This document shows positions 1 to 8,753 of a stretch of DNA of 64,000 nucleotides, one piece after another. Source of the DNA: Nocardia jiangxiensis NBRC 101359 (GTDB lineage Bacteria > Actinomycetota > Actinomycetes > Mycobacteriales > Mycobacteriaceae); assembly GCF_000308615.1 (NCBI RefSeq), contig NZ_BAGB01000062.1, forward strand, positions 157,862 to 221,861. The letters are read 5' to 3'. The notes below the pieces were generated by a model. The model was not told the origin of the DNA. It did not search any database and saw only the letters and a list, made by a program, of their open reading frames with translations. Both the position numbers and the translations under genes were made by a program. Each line of letters starts with the position of its first letter. The first letter of the stretch is position 1.

Positions 1-753
1 GTTCAACCCCCGAGGCAGATGACGTCGAGTCTCGGTGAGAACCGGCGGTGGCGCGGTCGTCTGGGCGGCCATGACGGCAGCCTGATCGGCGAACGGGAAA
101 GGCGTTCTGCCGGTGAGCAACTCGAACAGCACACAACCCAGGGAGTAGACATCGGACCGCTGATCGACGGGTAGATTCGTGAAACGTTCCGGCGCGGTAT
201 AGGCGAAAGTCGACGCAACCGCCGCATTCGTGCCGTCGAAGCTGCGCGCAATCCCGAAGTCGGTCAGCAGAGCCCGCCCGCCGCGATCGATGAGCAGGTT
301 CGATGGTTTCACGTCACGATGCAGAACACCTTGGGAGTGTGCGTAATCCAGAGCCTGCGCGGCATCGCCGATCAGTCGCAGCGCCTGCTCGACAGGCAAC
401 CCGTCGGGCGCCGCCGCCGGAATCGCACTCGCATTCCCGCCCTCGATGAGCTGCATGGCCAACCACGGGATCGGCTCCCCCGGGCTGCTGTACCCCTGGA
501 TGGCAACGATATTCGGATGCCGGAGCCCGGTCGCGAACGCGGCTGCACGATCGAATGCCATGCGTGCCTGGGGATCTGCCGCAATACCGTCGTTGACGAT
601 CTTCAAAGCGACCCGTTGCGCGCTGGGTTGATGCCACGCCAGATACACCGCACCGAAACTGCCGACCCCGACGAGCCGTTCGATGGTGAATCCCGCGAAC
701 ACCGCCCCCGCCTGTAGAACCACCCCGACTCCCGTCACTGCTTTCGCGGACAT
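1..753 (-). CDS. Ser/Thr protein kinase (Pkn family), C-terminus cut by window edge
   Basis: The frame stays open to base 1, so only the first 251 residues are seen. They form most of a Hanks-type kinase domain: glycine loop GVGSFG (about residues 29-34), catalytic Lys in VALKIV (K51), HRDVKPSN (145-152), DFG (165-167) and an APE motif near 187-189. ATG at 753 was chosen because it starts just before the kinase fold. The helix-C glutamate usually found in 'REA..L.HPNIV' appears replaced by Ala (FDRAAAFATGLRHPN), which could weaken the Lys-Glu bridge; this needs an alignment. No substrate can be inferred. A juxtamembrane and extracellular part, typical of actinobacterial Pkn proteins, would lie outside the window. 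The opposite strand has open frames here that are shadows. Confidence 0.9.
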   Translation of the reverse strand, partial: MSAKAVTGVGVVLQAGAVFAGFTIERLVGVGSFGAVYLAWHQPSAQRVALKIVNDGIAADPQARMAFDRAAAFATGLRHPNIVAIQGYSSPGEPIPWLAMQLIEGGNASAIPAAAPDGLPVEQALRLIGDAAQALDYAHSQGVLHRDVKPSNLLIDRGGRALLTDFGIARSFDGTNAAVASTFAYTAPERFTNLPVDQRSDVYSLGCVLFELLTGRTPFPFADQAAVMAAQTTAPPPVLTETRRHLPRGLN

Positions 754-889
754 GCCTCTCGGGCGCGCCGTCCATTGATCACCCCACGCCGAATCTAACC
801 CACCGACGCCTTCATCGCCGAACACACTTCCAGCGCCGGACCCGGGTATCCATGCCACCGACCGGCAACGGTCACCCACATCCAGGGGT

Positions 890-930
890 ATACCGGCAGG
901 GGGTATCGACAGCCCGCTACACTGTCCGCG
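890..930 (+). promoter_or_regulatory. CsoR-like copper operator overlapping a leaderless promoter
   Basis: An interrupted palindrome ATACC-N7-GGTAT (890-906) resembles the ATACCC/GGGTAT operators of actinobacterial CsoR copper repressors. It covers the expected -35 of a TACACT -10 box (918-923). The GTG at 930 lies 7 bases past that box, so transcription probably starts at or next to the start codon (leaderless). Location before a His/Met-rich membrane protein and a DUF305 protein fits copper control. Binding is inferred. Confidence 0.5.
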
Positions 931-1544
931 TGAGCCGTCGGCCCGAACATCTCGCCACCGGATACGTCCGGGTGGCGGGCCTGCTCACGCTGCTGCTCGG
1001 AATCCTGGTGATGCACGTGTTCATCGCCTCCCATGCATCGAGCCGTTCAGCCGAACACTCTGCGACACAATCACTTCCCCACGCGATGTCACCCTCCATC
1101 GACCATCACGCTGTCCCGATGGCCACCCACGACGACTCGACAGCGATGACCGCGCCATCCGCACCGACTGCGCGACACCATCCAGCTTCCGATCACCCGA
1201 TGTCGCCCGTCGCCGACCAGCACGCGATGCCGATGGCCACCCACGACGACGCAGCGATTGCGCGGCACCATCCAGCCGCGATGACGGCGCTCACCTCGAT
1301 GATGATGCCGGGCGAGGGCATGGATCCCGGATGCGCCGACTGCTGCGTGCTGCCCGGCGGGGTGCACGCCTGCGTGTTCATTCTCACCGCACTCGTACTG
1401 CTGCTCGGGCTGGCATTGCTGGGCCGGGTCGGTGACGATGCGGACGCATCCGCGCGAACGGTGCGCGGATGGGCGGCCCGGCATGCCCGGCCGCCACCCT
1501 GGACGACGCTCTCACTGGCCGAATTGTCGATTCTGCGGATCTGA
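930..1544 (+). CDS. Small membrane protein with His/Met-rich loop (DUF6153-like)
   Basis: A 204-residue protein with an N-terminal membrane segment (AGLLTLLLGILVMHVFIA, about residues 15-32) and a second one near residues 145-165 (CVFILTALVLLLGLALLG). They are joined by a loop of about 110 residues packed with His and Met, including two imperfect copies of the pattern HHP(A/S)..DHPMSP and MATHDD. Such loops bind soft metals. A CCVLPGG cysteine pair precedes the second segment. The GTG at 930 was preferred to an upstream ATG at 852 because a -10 box lies just before it. The next gene encodes a DUF305 lipoprotein, a common copper-locus partner. A copper-handling role is inferred from composition and context; no enzymatic motif is visible. 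Confidence 0.7.
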   Translation: MSRRPEHLATGYVRVAGLLTLLLGILVMHVFIASHASSRSAEHSATQSLPHAMSPSIDHHAVPMATHDDSTAMTAPSAPTARHHPASDHPMSPVADQHAMPMATHDDAAIARHHPAAMTALTSMMMPGEGMDPGCADCCVLPGGVHACVFILTALVLLLGLALLGRVGDDADASARTVRGWAARHARPPPWTTLSLAELSILRI

Positions 1545-1633
1545 CGGACCGCCGTGTCGGCATGGAATCACCACGCGGACACGGGTTTTCCGGATCCCAG
1601 TTCAGACCGTCGTAATTCCCCAGGAGTACAACC

Positions 1634-2257
1634 ATGTTCATCTCACGTGCACGAATCACCGTGGCGGGTACCGGAATCGCCGTCGCCCTGCTCATCGCGG
1701 GCTGCAGCAACGATTCCGGGAGTTCCACCTCCGGCACGACCACCGCGATGGCCGATATGCCGGGCATGAGTCACAACACCGCGAGCTCGGCCGCGCCTGC
1801 TCGCACCGATTTCGACGCCGCCGACGTGACGTTCCTGCAGATGATGTATCCGCATCACGCACAGGCGGTCGAGATGGCCAAGATGGTGCCGAGCCGGTCG
1901 CAGAATCAGCAGCTCATTGCCCTGGCCTCGAAGATCGAGGCGGCGCAGGCGCCGGAGATGACGAAGTTCGCCGATCTGCTGCACAGCTTCGGCAAACCGG
2001 CCCCGTCGGCCACGATGGATCACCCGATGGATGGCGTGATGTCCCAGGATCAGATGGCCGCGCTGCAGAAGGCGTCGGGGGCGGACTTCGACAAGATGTG
2101 GTTGCAGATGATGATCGAACATCACAAGGGTGCGGTGACCATGTCGAACACCGAATTGGCCGATGGCAGCAATGCCGAGGTCAAGGCGCTGGCCCAGGGC
2201 ATCATCACCGCCCAGCAGGCGGAGGTCACGCAGATGCAGGGCATGGTGCAGAGCTGA
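1634..2257 (+). CDS. DUF305 family lipoprotein
   Basis: A 207-residue lipoprotein with signal peptide and lipobox LIAGC (Cys near residue 24). Two DUF305 repeats follow, each with the signature M..HH..A..M: MMYPHHAQAVEMA (about 74-86) and MMIEHHKGAVTMS (about 157-169). DUF305 is a ferritin-like helical fold whose His/Met residues are thought to bind metal, and the family is often found beside copper genes. A good ribosome site (AGGAG, 1621-1625) precedes the ATG. The gene lies 89 bases after the His/Met-rich membrane protein and ends at a strong hairpin. Its exact role in metal resistance is not established. Confidence 0.92.
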   Translation: MFISRARITVAGTGIAVALLIAGCSNDSGSSTSGTTTAMADMPGMSHNTASSAAPARTDFDAADVTFLQMMYPHHAQAVEMAKMVPSRSQNQQLIALASKIEAAQAPEMTKFADLLHSFGKPAPSATMDHPMDGVMSQDQMAALQKASGADFDKMWLQMMIEHHKGAVTMSNTELADGSNAEVKALAQGIITAQQAEVTQMQGMVQS

Positions 2258-2263
2258 TCGGAT

Positions 2264-2305
2264 GCTCGGATGAAGGTCCCCCGCAACCGGGACCTTCATC
2301 CGAGC
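2264..2305 (+). terminator. Strong stem-loop terminator after the DUF305 gene
   Basis: A perfect 17-bp inverted repeat (arms 2264-2280 and 2289-2305, starting GCTCGGATGAAGG) encloses an 8-base loop, 7 bases past the stop codon. There is no U tract, which is usual for terminators in high-GC actinobacteria. Confidence 0.85.
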
Positions 2306-2356
2306 GCGTCATCGCATTGAGGGTGCGCCGCTACGGCGCACCGCATGGTGGGCGCT

Positions 2357-2378
2357 GGTGCCCGGTTCGCCGGGCGCC
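2357..2378 (-). terminator. Hairpin with TTCG loop after the small membrane gene
   Basis: GCCCGG-TTCG-CCGGGC extended by two G-C pairs beyond a T-G wobble gives a 9-bp stem. It lies 9 bases past the stop of the minus-strand gene at 2388 and may act on both converging genes. Confidence 0.65.
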
Positions 2379-2387
2379 GGCGCCTGA

Positions 2388-2681
2388 TCAGCTGCCGATG
2401 ACCGCGTTCATGATGGTTCCAGCGCTGGTGGCGACGCCGCCGCCGATCATCGCGCCGGCGACCATCTTGGGCGATTCGAGGCTTCCACCGTTCCACTTCT
2501 CCCAGGCGAATTTACCGCCGCCGTAGGTGACGGCCGTGACGCCGGAGAGCAGTACGAACCAGGTGAAATACCGGACCAACTTGAGCAGCTTGTCCGCCGC
2601 CGGCGGGGTTTCCGGAGTGGGGTTGCCGACCTGGGCAAGCACAGTCGTGTATATCTCGTGTGCGGCGAGAACCATGCTCAC
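2388..2681 (-). CDS. Small protein with two membrane segments, function unknown
   Basis: A 97-residue protein. The N-terminal third is soluble and rich in Pro/Thr. Two hydrophobic stretches follow, YFTWFVLLSGVTAVTYGG and VAGAMIGGGVATSAGTIMNA, separated by a short Lys/Trp loop (KFAWEKWNGG). The GTG at 2681 is preferred because AGAGGA lies about 8 bases before it; the in-frame ATG two codons later is too far from that site. The size and two-segment layout recall small pilin-like or holin-like proteins, but I see no signature. The gene is alone, between the DUF305 gene and a decayed CoA-transferase. Confidence 0.6.
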   Translation of the reverse strand: MSMVLAAHEIYTTVLAQVGNPTPETPPAADKLLKLVRYFTWFVLLSGVTAVTYGGGKFAWEKWNGGSLESPKMVAGAMIGGGVATSAGTIMNAVIGS

Positions 2682-2877
2682 GTTCGTTGTCCTCTCGGGA
2701 TGCTGAGGTGATGCTGGTGTGACCACCCGCCCGAATGTCGCTCAGAAGCGGCGGGAGCATGCAGGTAGAACTCGTCGATCACGACTATTGAACCGCATTT
2801 GCCAGCTGTTGCGCAGGCGGACACACAAATCACCCGGCCGACGCGCCCGCCGGGCGCGCCGGGCGGCGGCGAGAATC

Positions 2878-3429
2878 CTACGGCCGCGAGGTGGAGATGT
2901 TCGGTTCGCCGGATTCCAACTCCGCGAGTACCTCGGCGGTGTGCTCGCCGAGTGCGGGCGCGTGTCTGCGGATCGAGAATTCCTGCCCGTCGACGAGAGC
3001 GGGTGTGCCCACGCAGGTGAAGGCGATGCCGTAACCGTCGGCGGTGTCGTACAACCGGTAGCGCGGCCCGAGAAAACCGTTCTCGGGCAACGGTAGTGAG
3101 CCGGCGTCGCCGATCCGGTCGCGGTTGAGTTCGTAGGCCGAGACGAGCATGGTCTGCAACAGCAACGCATCGGCCCCGGAGACGTCGATATGGCTGCCGA
3201 CCCCCGTGACCGAGCGCCGATACAGCGCCGAAACGATGTGCAGCGCGGCGGAATTCGCCGCCGCGAGCGGTCCCTCGCCGCGACCGCTGGACGGCTGCTC
3301 GTCGGGTCGCACGAACCCGACTCCGTCTCGGATTCCATACGCGACCAGCGATGAAGCCGACCCGGTCCCCATTACCGGATACGTCGAATACACCCTCCCG
3401 AAGTGTTCATCACATGTGATGAACACCAC
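2878..3429 (-). pseudogene. Decayed CoA-transferase family III (CaiB/BaiF) gene
   Basis: The 183-codon frame carries separate pieces of a roughly 400-residue family III CoA-transferase. The middle piece reads ALYRRSVTGVGSHIDVSGAD..., matching the 'TG.G.HVDVS..DA' region, followed by YRLYDTADGYGIAF. The typical C-terminal HAPALGEHTAEVLAEL then follows after only about 15 residues, where about 150 are normally present. The N-terminal CoA-binding half is also missing. Two losses in one gene point to an in-frame internal deletion plus N-terminal truncation. The start at 3429 sits in a perfect palindrome, so the promoter region may be original or joined by the deletion. The reading frame itself is open, so a short product could still be made. 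Confidence 0.65.
3403..3426. promoter_or_regulatory. Perfect 24-bp palindrome, probable operator
   Basis: Half-site GTGTTCATCACA (3403-3414) is followed directly by its exact reverse complement (3415-3426). It lies at the 5' end of the decayed CoA-transferase frame. Length and symmetry fit a dimeric repressor site, but no cognate regulator is recognised nearby. Confidence 0.6.
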
Positions 3430-3527
3430 CGTCCACCCCGTTGGTCAACTTCGCCATACCTGACCCGGCACGATCTACGGCAAACTGTTCCCACGACCGG
3501 GAAGCCGATGGATGTCGCGGATGCCGG

Positions 3528-4850
3528 TCAGGATCCCGTGAGTCGGACCGCCTCGGGGTGGCGGGATGGCCTATCCGATTGCGGGGCAAGAGGTTCCGGC
3601 CGGATGGGCTGACCGGCGAGAAGACGGGCGGTGAGGCGGGCCATGGCACGATGACCTCGGAGGGCCCGGCGGGTGGCGGCGACAGAGCGCACCGTTCTGG
3701 TACCCGTGGGAGCGGGGATGGCAGCGAACCGGTCGGCGATCCAGTCGAGCATTGCGGGAATTGCGATGAACTGCAAGGGAAGATGGGTACTGAGGCGGTC
3801 GCGGAGGTAGTGCACCTGAGCTCCCGCCACGGTGTAGCGGTCGACCAGCGCGTCGATATCCTCGACGGCGATGATCTCGTCGTTGACGCCCTGCACGATC
3901 AGTAGCGGCATCTCGGGCGCCACCGCCCCGGGCCGGATGTCCGCGATGACGCTCTGCATCTGCGGTAATCGCATCAGGGTGTCGACGTCGTGATCCGAAT
4001 ATCTGCCGACATCCCGGCCCGCCAGCCGCGCCAGCAGCGGAAGTGTCGCGCCCACTTCGGCTTTCGCGAGCATATCCAGATATCGGGCACGCAGTTGTGT
4101 GCGGGCGACCGGTTCCAGTTGTGGATAGGCGCGTCGCAGTCCGGCCAGGAACACCATCGCGAATCCGGCGAACAACGTGCCGTTCAAGCGCACGAAGGCC
4201 GCGCCCGGGTCACCGACCGGCGATCCGGCCACCGCGCCGACGATCGCGAGTTCCGGCGCGTACCGCGCGGCCACCTCGGCGGTCCACACCGTCGCCAGCC
4301 CGCCTCCCGAATAACCCCACAGCGCAACGGGTGTGCTCGCATCGAGGCCGAGCGGCCCGAAGGCGAGAGCGGCCCGAATCCCGTCCAGCGCACGATATCC
4401 GGGCTCGCGCGGCGCACCGAACCGCCCGCCGGGACCACCGTGGTCGGGCACCGACACCGCCCACCCGCGCGCCAGCGCCGCGGCGATCAGCGGTACCTCC
4501 AATTGCGGAATGGCCCCCAGCGACCGCGCTCCCCGCCGCAATGCGTACGACGGAAAACACTGCGGTGCAAGGGCATCGATCGCACACTGAAATGACACCA
4601 GCGGACGCCCCTGATCCGGCGTCGCCCCGCGCGGCAGCAGCACGGTGGTCACCGACGCTTCCGGCTCCCCGTTCAGATCACAACTGCGATACAGCAGCTG
4701 CCAAGCCGAAACCCGCAGCGGCACAACGCCGAATACGGCCAACTCGACCACGCGACTGCGCAACAGCGCCCCCGGTGGCCGGTGTTCGAATCCGGCGGGC
4801 GGACGGTGGAACGGATCACGATCGGGCCGCAACGGCCGATATCCTCGCAC
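3528..4850 (-). CDS. Secretory lipase family (LIP, alpha/beta hydrolase)
   Basis: A 440-residue alpha/beta hydrolase of the LIP/secretory lipase family (PF03583). The family start pattern is present near the N-terminus (DPFHRPPAGFEHRPPGALLRS). The nucleophile elbow GYSGG is near residue 170, the acid in QGVNDEI near 320 and the His in STHLPLQ near 360. No clear signal peptide precedes the domain, so the location is uncertain; related mycobacterial and nocardial proteins act on acylglycerols. GTG at 4850 was taken as start because the family motif begins soon after and no other start is upstream. The divergent gene 204 bases away is a PucR-type regulator, a candidate controller. The last 30 residues are Arg/Pro rich and probably disordered. 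Confidence 0.88.
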   Translation of the reverse strand: MRGYRPLRPDRDPFHRPPAGFEHRPPGALLRSRVVELAVFGVVPLRVSAWQLLYRSCDLNGEPEASVTTVLLPRGATPDQGRPLVSFQCAIDALAPQCFPSYALRRGARSLGAIPQLEVPLIAAALARGWAVSVPDHGGPGGRFGAPREPGYRALDGIRAALAFGPLGLDASTPVALWGYSGGGLATVWTAEVAARYAPELAIVGAVAGSPVGDPGAAFVRLNGTLFAGFAMVFLAGLRRAYPQLEPVARTQLRARYLDMLAKAEVGATLPLLARLAGRDVGRYSDHDVDTLMRLPQMQSVIADIRPGAVAPEMPLLIVQGVNDEIIAVEDIDALVDRYTVAGAQVHYLRDRLSTHLPLQFIAIPAMLDWIADRFAAIPAPTGTRTVRSVAATRRALRGHRAMARLTARLLAGQPIRPEPLAPQSDRPSRHPEAVRLTGS

Positions 4851-5054
4851 AACCGACCTCCATTACCCGACGAACCGCGGACCGAATCTACACCCCTTGG
4901 TGAAGTTCGGATCGAAATGTATGCCGGGCGAGAGAGCACTGTCACTGCACTCACATGTACAGATATCCGGGATGAGATTGTCTCGCAATACAAAATCCCG
5001 TACCGATACAGCGAAACCTTGCCCTGCCTGCTGTTTCCGATCACAATCGGCGAC

Positions 5055-6287
5055 ATGTCCGACGCCCTGCCCAGCACGTCTCGACGCACCAGTATCGCCA
5101 TGCGCATGCTCGACCGTCTCCCCCGGATAGCCGAGCGCATCCTGGCCTCGGGACTGGGCGCGACACCAGCGGCGGCGGATCTCCCGGACGGACATTTCCT
5201 CGAGGTTCTGCCCGCCATTCACGGATGTGCGCACGCCTTTCTGCATTCGGTGGATCAAGGGCGGGAATTCACCCACGACGAGGCCGCGCAATTCATCGTC
5301 CCGGTGGTGGAACGCCATGCGCAGGACCGGCTTCCGTTACGTCTGCTGGTCGAGGCGGTGCACGCCTCGGCGCGGCAGGTGCTGCGGGAGGCGGTGGCAT
5401 TGAGCGATCCGGACGATATGGATCAACTGGTGGATTTCGGCGATCGCATGCTGGGCCTGCTGATGCATATCAATGCGATCACCGTGGAATCCTATGCCGA
5501 GATGGAGCAGTCGATCCATCACGCGGAACGCGAGGCGCGCCGGGCATTGTGCCGGGCCCTGTTGCGCGGCCAGGCCCCGGGCGAGCTCGCCGTTCGCGCC
5601 GGAATCGCACTCGCCGAACGGTATTCGGTTCTCGCGATCGAGCTGCCGCGTACCGAACATCCCGCCGCCGCGGCGCATCTGCTCACCCGACGACGCATCC
5701 GACTGCTACAGCAGACCCTGGATCAACTCGCCGGAGTCGCCGTGTTGAACACCTTCGACGGCTCGTCCGGAATCATCCTGCTGCCCAACGGTTCCGCCGA
5801 CGCCGACCACACGTCCTCGACGCTGGCGCGCGAGCTCGCCACGCAGTTCGGCACCAGTGTGGTTGTCGCCGAAATCCCTGGTGTCGCACGTGAATCCATA
5901 CCGGATGCGACGCAGCTGGCGACCGAGTTGGCTGCGCTGGCACGACTACTGGGGCGCCCCACCGGCGCCTATCTCCTGGACGATCTGCTGCTGGAATACC
6001 AGCTCACCCGACCGGGCGCGGCGCGGGACCGGCTCGCCGAGCGCGTGGCCCCGCTGCTGCGCAGCCCGCATCTGCTCGAAACCCTCGACGCCCACCTGCG
6101 GCACGGCTCGGATCGCAAGGCCGCCGCGGCCGAAATCCATGTCCACCCCAATACTTTCAGTTATCGACTCCGCCGCATCGCCGAACTGACGGGCACCGAT
6201 CCGAGCGAACCCACCGGCTCCCGACTGCTGTCCGCGGCGCTCATCGTGCACCGCCTGTACCCGCCGACCGAAGCCGCCGCTTCCTGA
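5055..6287 (+). CDS. PucR/CdaR-type transcriptional regulator
   Basis: A 410-residue regulator. The N-terminal 140 residues are helical and resemble the RsbRD-like sensor region of actinobacterial PucR proteins. A GGDEF-like central region follows (about 180-330), and the C-terminus holds the PucR helix-turn-helix (AEIHVHPNTFSYRLRRIAEL, about residues 360-380). The ATG at 5055 begins MSDALPS; in-frame codons run upstream to 4782 but would overlap the lipase promoter region. It is divergent from the lipase gene, suggesting local control, but no operator repeat is obvious in the 204-bp gap. The effector is unknown. Confidence 0.85.
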   Translation: MSDALPSTSRRTSIAMRMLDRLPRIAERILASGLGATPAAADLPDGHFLEVLPAIHGCAHAFLHSVDQGREFTHDEAAQFIVPVVERHAQDRLPLRLLVEAVHASARQVLREAVALSDPDDMDQLVDFGDRMLGLLMHINAITVESYAEMEQSIHHAEREARRALCRALLRGQAPGELAVRAGIALAERYSVLAIELPRTEHPAAAAHLLTRRRIRLLQQTLDQLAGVAVLNTFDGSSGIILLPNGSADADHTSSTLARELATQFGTSVVVAEIPGVARESIPDATQLATELAALARLLGRPTGAYLLDDLLLEYQLTRPGAARDRLAERVAPLLRSPHLLETLDAHLRHGSDRKAAAAEIHVHPNTFSYRLRRIAELTGTDPSEPTGSRLLSAALIVHRLYPPTEAAAS

Positions 6288-6546
6288 ACCGACGACGGCG
6301 TGCCCGATCACCGAACTTCCCGAATCACGCAGCAATCACACAGCACGCGCAGTAGCCACCACTATGATTCCGTCATACCGTCGGCCAATCCCCGAGATCA
6401 GTACATAGGTCGAGGAAGACCGAAATTCATCTCCCCACATGTATAGGCAAATTGTTTGCTAAAAGGTAGCCTTTCGAAACGACAGGGCGGGTGCACGCCC
6501 CGTCGATTGGATGTATGCCCAGTACTCGGCGGGGAAGCAGGTAGTC

Positions 6547-7113
6547 ATGGCTACGAACGGACAGCTCAGAGCGGTATTGGCGATTCTGCACGCCGATACC
6601 GACGCCGTCGAGGAGCAGGTGTGGCAGCGGGCGATGGCCGGCGCGGACAGCACCGGAGTCGAACACGCCATGCTGGCGGGACTGCTCTACCGGGTGATCG
6701 GCGCGGATCTACGGGATTCGCTGGCCACCGCACCCGATGTCGACAGTCTGGAGGATCGCGCGCGCGCCGCCGGTCCCAGTGCGGTCACCGTGCGGGGCGA
6801 GGATCTCTACGGCCAAGCGCATTTCGAGGCGTACTGGCTCACCGATCGCATCGCCGAACTGTACGGCGATCTCGATTCGGTGCCGCCACCGCTGGCCGCC
6901 GCGGCCTACACCGCCGAGGTCACTCGCACCCTGCTGCGCATCCATCGTGACCTGCTGGAGAACCCCGGAACCCGAGGCACCCACCCGGCTTGGGAGGGCA
7001 TTATCGATCAGCTCGACCGAGCCCGCGCTCTGGCCCAGGCGGCCACCCAAACGATTCCGCAGCGCACCGTCGGCCGCCCGCCGACCCGCCAGGAGTTCCC
7101 CGCCACCCGATGA
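6547..7113 (+). CDS. Hypothetical helical protein
   Basis: A 188-residue, Ala-rich, all-helical soluble protein with no signal peptide, no membrane segment and no motif I recognise. Codon use is typical of the window, with strong third-position GC. ATG at 6547 is chosen because conserved-looking sequence (MATNGQLRAVLAILHADTD) starts there, but the ribosome site is weak and an in-frame start at 6511 exists. It stands alone: PucR lies upstream on the same strand across a 259-base gap holding no other gene, and the amino-acid permease converges from downstream. Confidence 0.6.
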   Translation: MATNGQLRAVLAILHADTDAVEEQVWQRAMAGADSTGVEHAMLAGLLYRVIGADLRDSLATAPDVDSLEDRARAAGPSAVTVRGEDLYGQAHFEAYWLTDRIAELYGDLDSVPPPLAAAAYTAEVTRTLLRIHRDLLENPGTRGTHPAWEGIIDQLDRARALAQAATQTIPQRTVGRPPTRQEFPATR

Positions 7114-7143
7114 TCCACGACGGCAGGGACGTTCACTCCTGCG

Positions 7144-8649
7144 TCATCGAGAAGCCTTGCGCAGCAGTGAATGCCGCACGCCGTAGGTGAAGTACAGCCC
7201 GAACCCGACGATCATCCAGATCACGAATCGCAGCCAGGTCTCCACCGACAGATTCAACATCAGCCAAATGCAGGCCAGCACAGCCAGAATCGGAATGACC
7301 GGAACCAGCGGCACCCGGAATCCGCGCGGCAGTTCCGGCCGGGTGCGACGCAGGATCAGCACACCGATCGACACCAGCACGAAGGCGAACAGCGTGCCGA
7401 TGTTGACCATCTCCTCGAGCGTGCCGAACTGCACGAAACCGGCCAGCACCGCGCAGATCACGCCGACGATCACGGTGATCCGCACCGGCGTGCCCTTCTT
7501 ACCGGTGCGTGCCAGGCCGCGCGGCAGCAGACCGTCGCGCGCCATGGCGTAGAGCACGCGGGTCTGCCCGAGGAACAACACCATCACCACAGTGGTCAGA
7601 CCGGCCAGCGCGCCGACGGAGATGAGGTTCTTGGCCCAGGTCACCCCGTGCACCGCGAACGCGGTGGCCAGGGTCGCATCCTTGGCGGCCAGATCGGTGT
7701 AGGGCACCATACCGGTGAGCACCAGCGAGACCACCACGTACAGCACCGTCACGATCGCGAGCGAGCCGAGAATGCCGCGCGGGACGTTGCGTTGCGGATC
7801 CTTGGTCTCCTCCGCGGTGGTGGCGACGACGTCGAATCCGATGAACGCGAAGAACACCAGACTGGCCGCCGCCAACAGCCCGTACCAACCGAATTCGCTG
7901 TTCCCGGCACCGGTCATCCACGAGAACAGCGTCTGGTGGATGCCCGATCCGGCGCTGCCCGGCTTCGCCGGAGGGATGAACGGACTCAGATTCGACGCCT
8001 TGAAGTACTTCAGCCCCACGACGACCACCACGGCGATGACGGCCAGTTTGATCGCCACCGCGACCGCCGACACTCGCGAGGACACCTTCGTGCCGATCGC
8101 CAGCAGCACCGTGAGCACCGCGATCAACAGCACCGAACCCCAGTCGAAGGACACGGAGCCGAACTGCACGATCGGACTGTGCGAGCCCATCACCTGGCCC
8201 AGATACTGCGACCAGCCCTTGGCGACCACCGAGACGGCGAGGGCGAATTCCAGGATGAGGTCCCAGCCGATGATCCACGCGGCCAGCTCGCCGAAGGTCG
8301 CATAGGAGAAGGTGTAGGCGCTGCCCGCGACCGGAACCGTCGAGGCGAATTCCGCGTAGCACAGCGCGGTCAGCCCGCAGGCGATCGCGGCGAAGACGAA
8401 GGCCAGTGAGACCGACGGCCCGGCGACGCTGCCCGCGGTCTGTGCGGTGAGGGTGAAGATTCCCGCGCCGACCACCACGGCAACGCCGAAGATGGTCAGA
8501 TCCCAGGCCGTGAGGTCCTTGCGCAGCTTCGAATCCGGTTCGTCGGTGTCGCGGATCGATTGTTCGACCGATTTGGTGCGGATCAGCGCCGCCCATCGTC
8601 CGGCCGGTGTGCCCGAGGTCCCCCGCTGTCCTGGCTCCGGGATAACCAA
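7144..8649 (-). CDS. APC-family amino acid permease (CAT-like)
   Basis: A 501-residue integral membrane protein with about 12 to 14 hydrophobic segments. The cytosolic N-terminus ends in KDLTAWDLTIFGVAVVVGAG, the usual first helix of cationic amino acid transporters in the APC superfamily (GVAVVVGAGIF). FAFIGFDVVATTAEE near residue 270 is the family's helix 6 region. It should import amino acids across the inner membrane; substrate cannot be set from sequence, though basic amino acids are common. The start is a TTG (8649-8647), supported by the strong upstream GGGAGGAGAG site about 6 bases away. It converges with the hypothetical gene before it. Confidence 0.9.
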   Translation of the reverse strand: MVIPEPGQRGTSGTPAGRWAALIRTKSVEQSIRDTDEPDSKLRKDLTAWDLTIFGVAVVVGAGIFTLTAQTAGSVAGPSVSLAFVFAAIACGLTALCYAEFASTVPVAGSAYTFSYATFGELAAWIIGWDLILEFALAVSVVAKGWSQYLGQVMGSHSPIVQFGSVSFDWGSVLLIAVLTVLLAIGTKVSSRVSAVAVAIKLAVIAVVVVVGLKYFKASNLSPFIPPAKPGSAGSGIHQTLFSWMTGAGNSEFGWYGLLAAASLVFFAFIGFDVVATTAEETKDPQRNVPRGILGSLAIVTVLYVVVSLVLTGMVPYTDLAAKDATLATAFAVHGVTWAKNLISVGALAGLTTVVMVLFLGQTRVLYAMARDGLLPRGLARTGKKGTPVRITVIVGVICAVLAGFVQFGTLEEMVNIGTLFAFVLVSIGVLILRRTRPELPRGFRVPLVPVIPILAVLACIWLMLNLSVETWLRFVIWMIVGFGLYFTYGVRHSLLRKASR

Positions 8650-8753
8650 CGTCTCTCCTCCCTCTGCGCCGCCGCTGCGGCGCGATCACATGAGGCCCGA
8701 ACTTAGCAGAGCCGGTGTGATCCGAATCTCCAGGTTGCTGCCATAATTGGGGA

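Noticed and set aside
852..929. Upstream ATG (852) as the start of the His/Met-rich membrane protein
   Set aside because: The extra 26 codons run through the operator-like palindrome and -10 box and look non-coding; the GTG at 930 fits a leaderless promoter.
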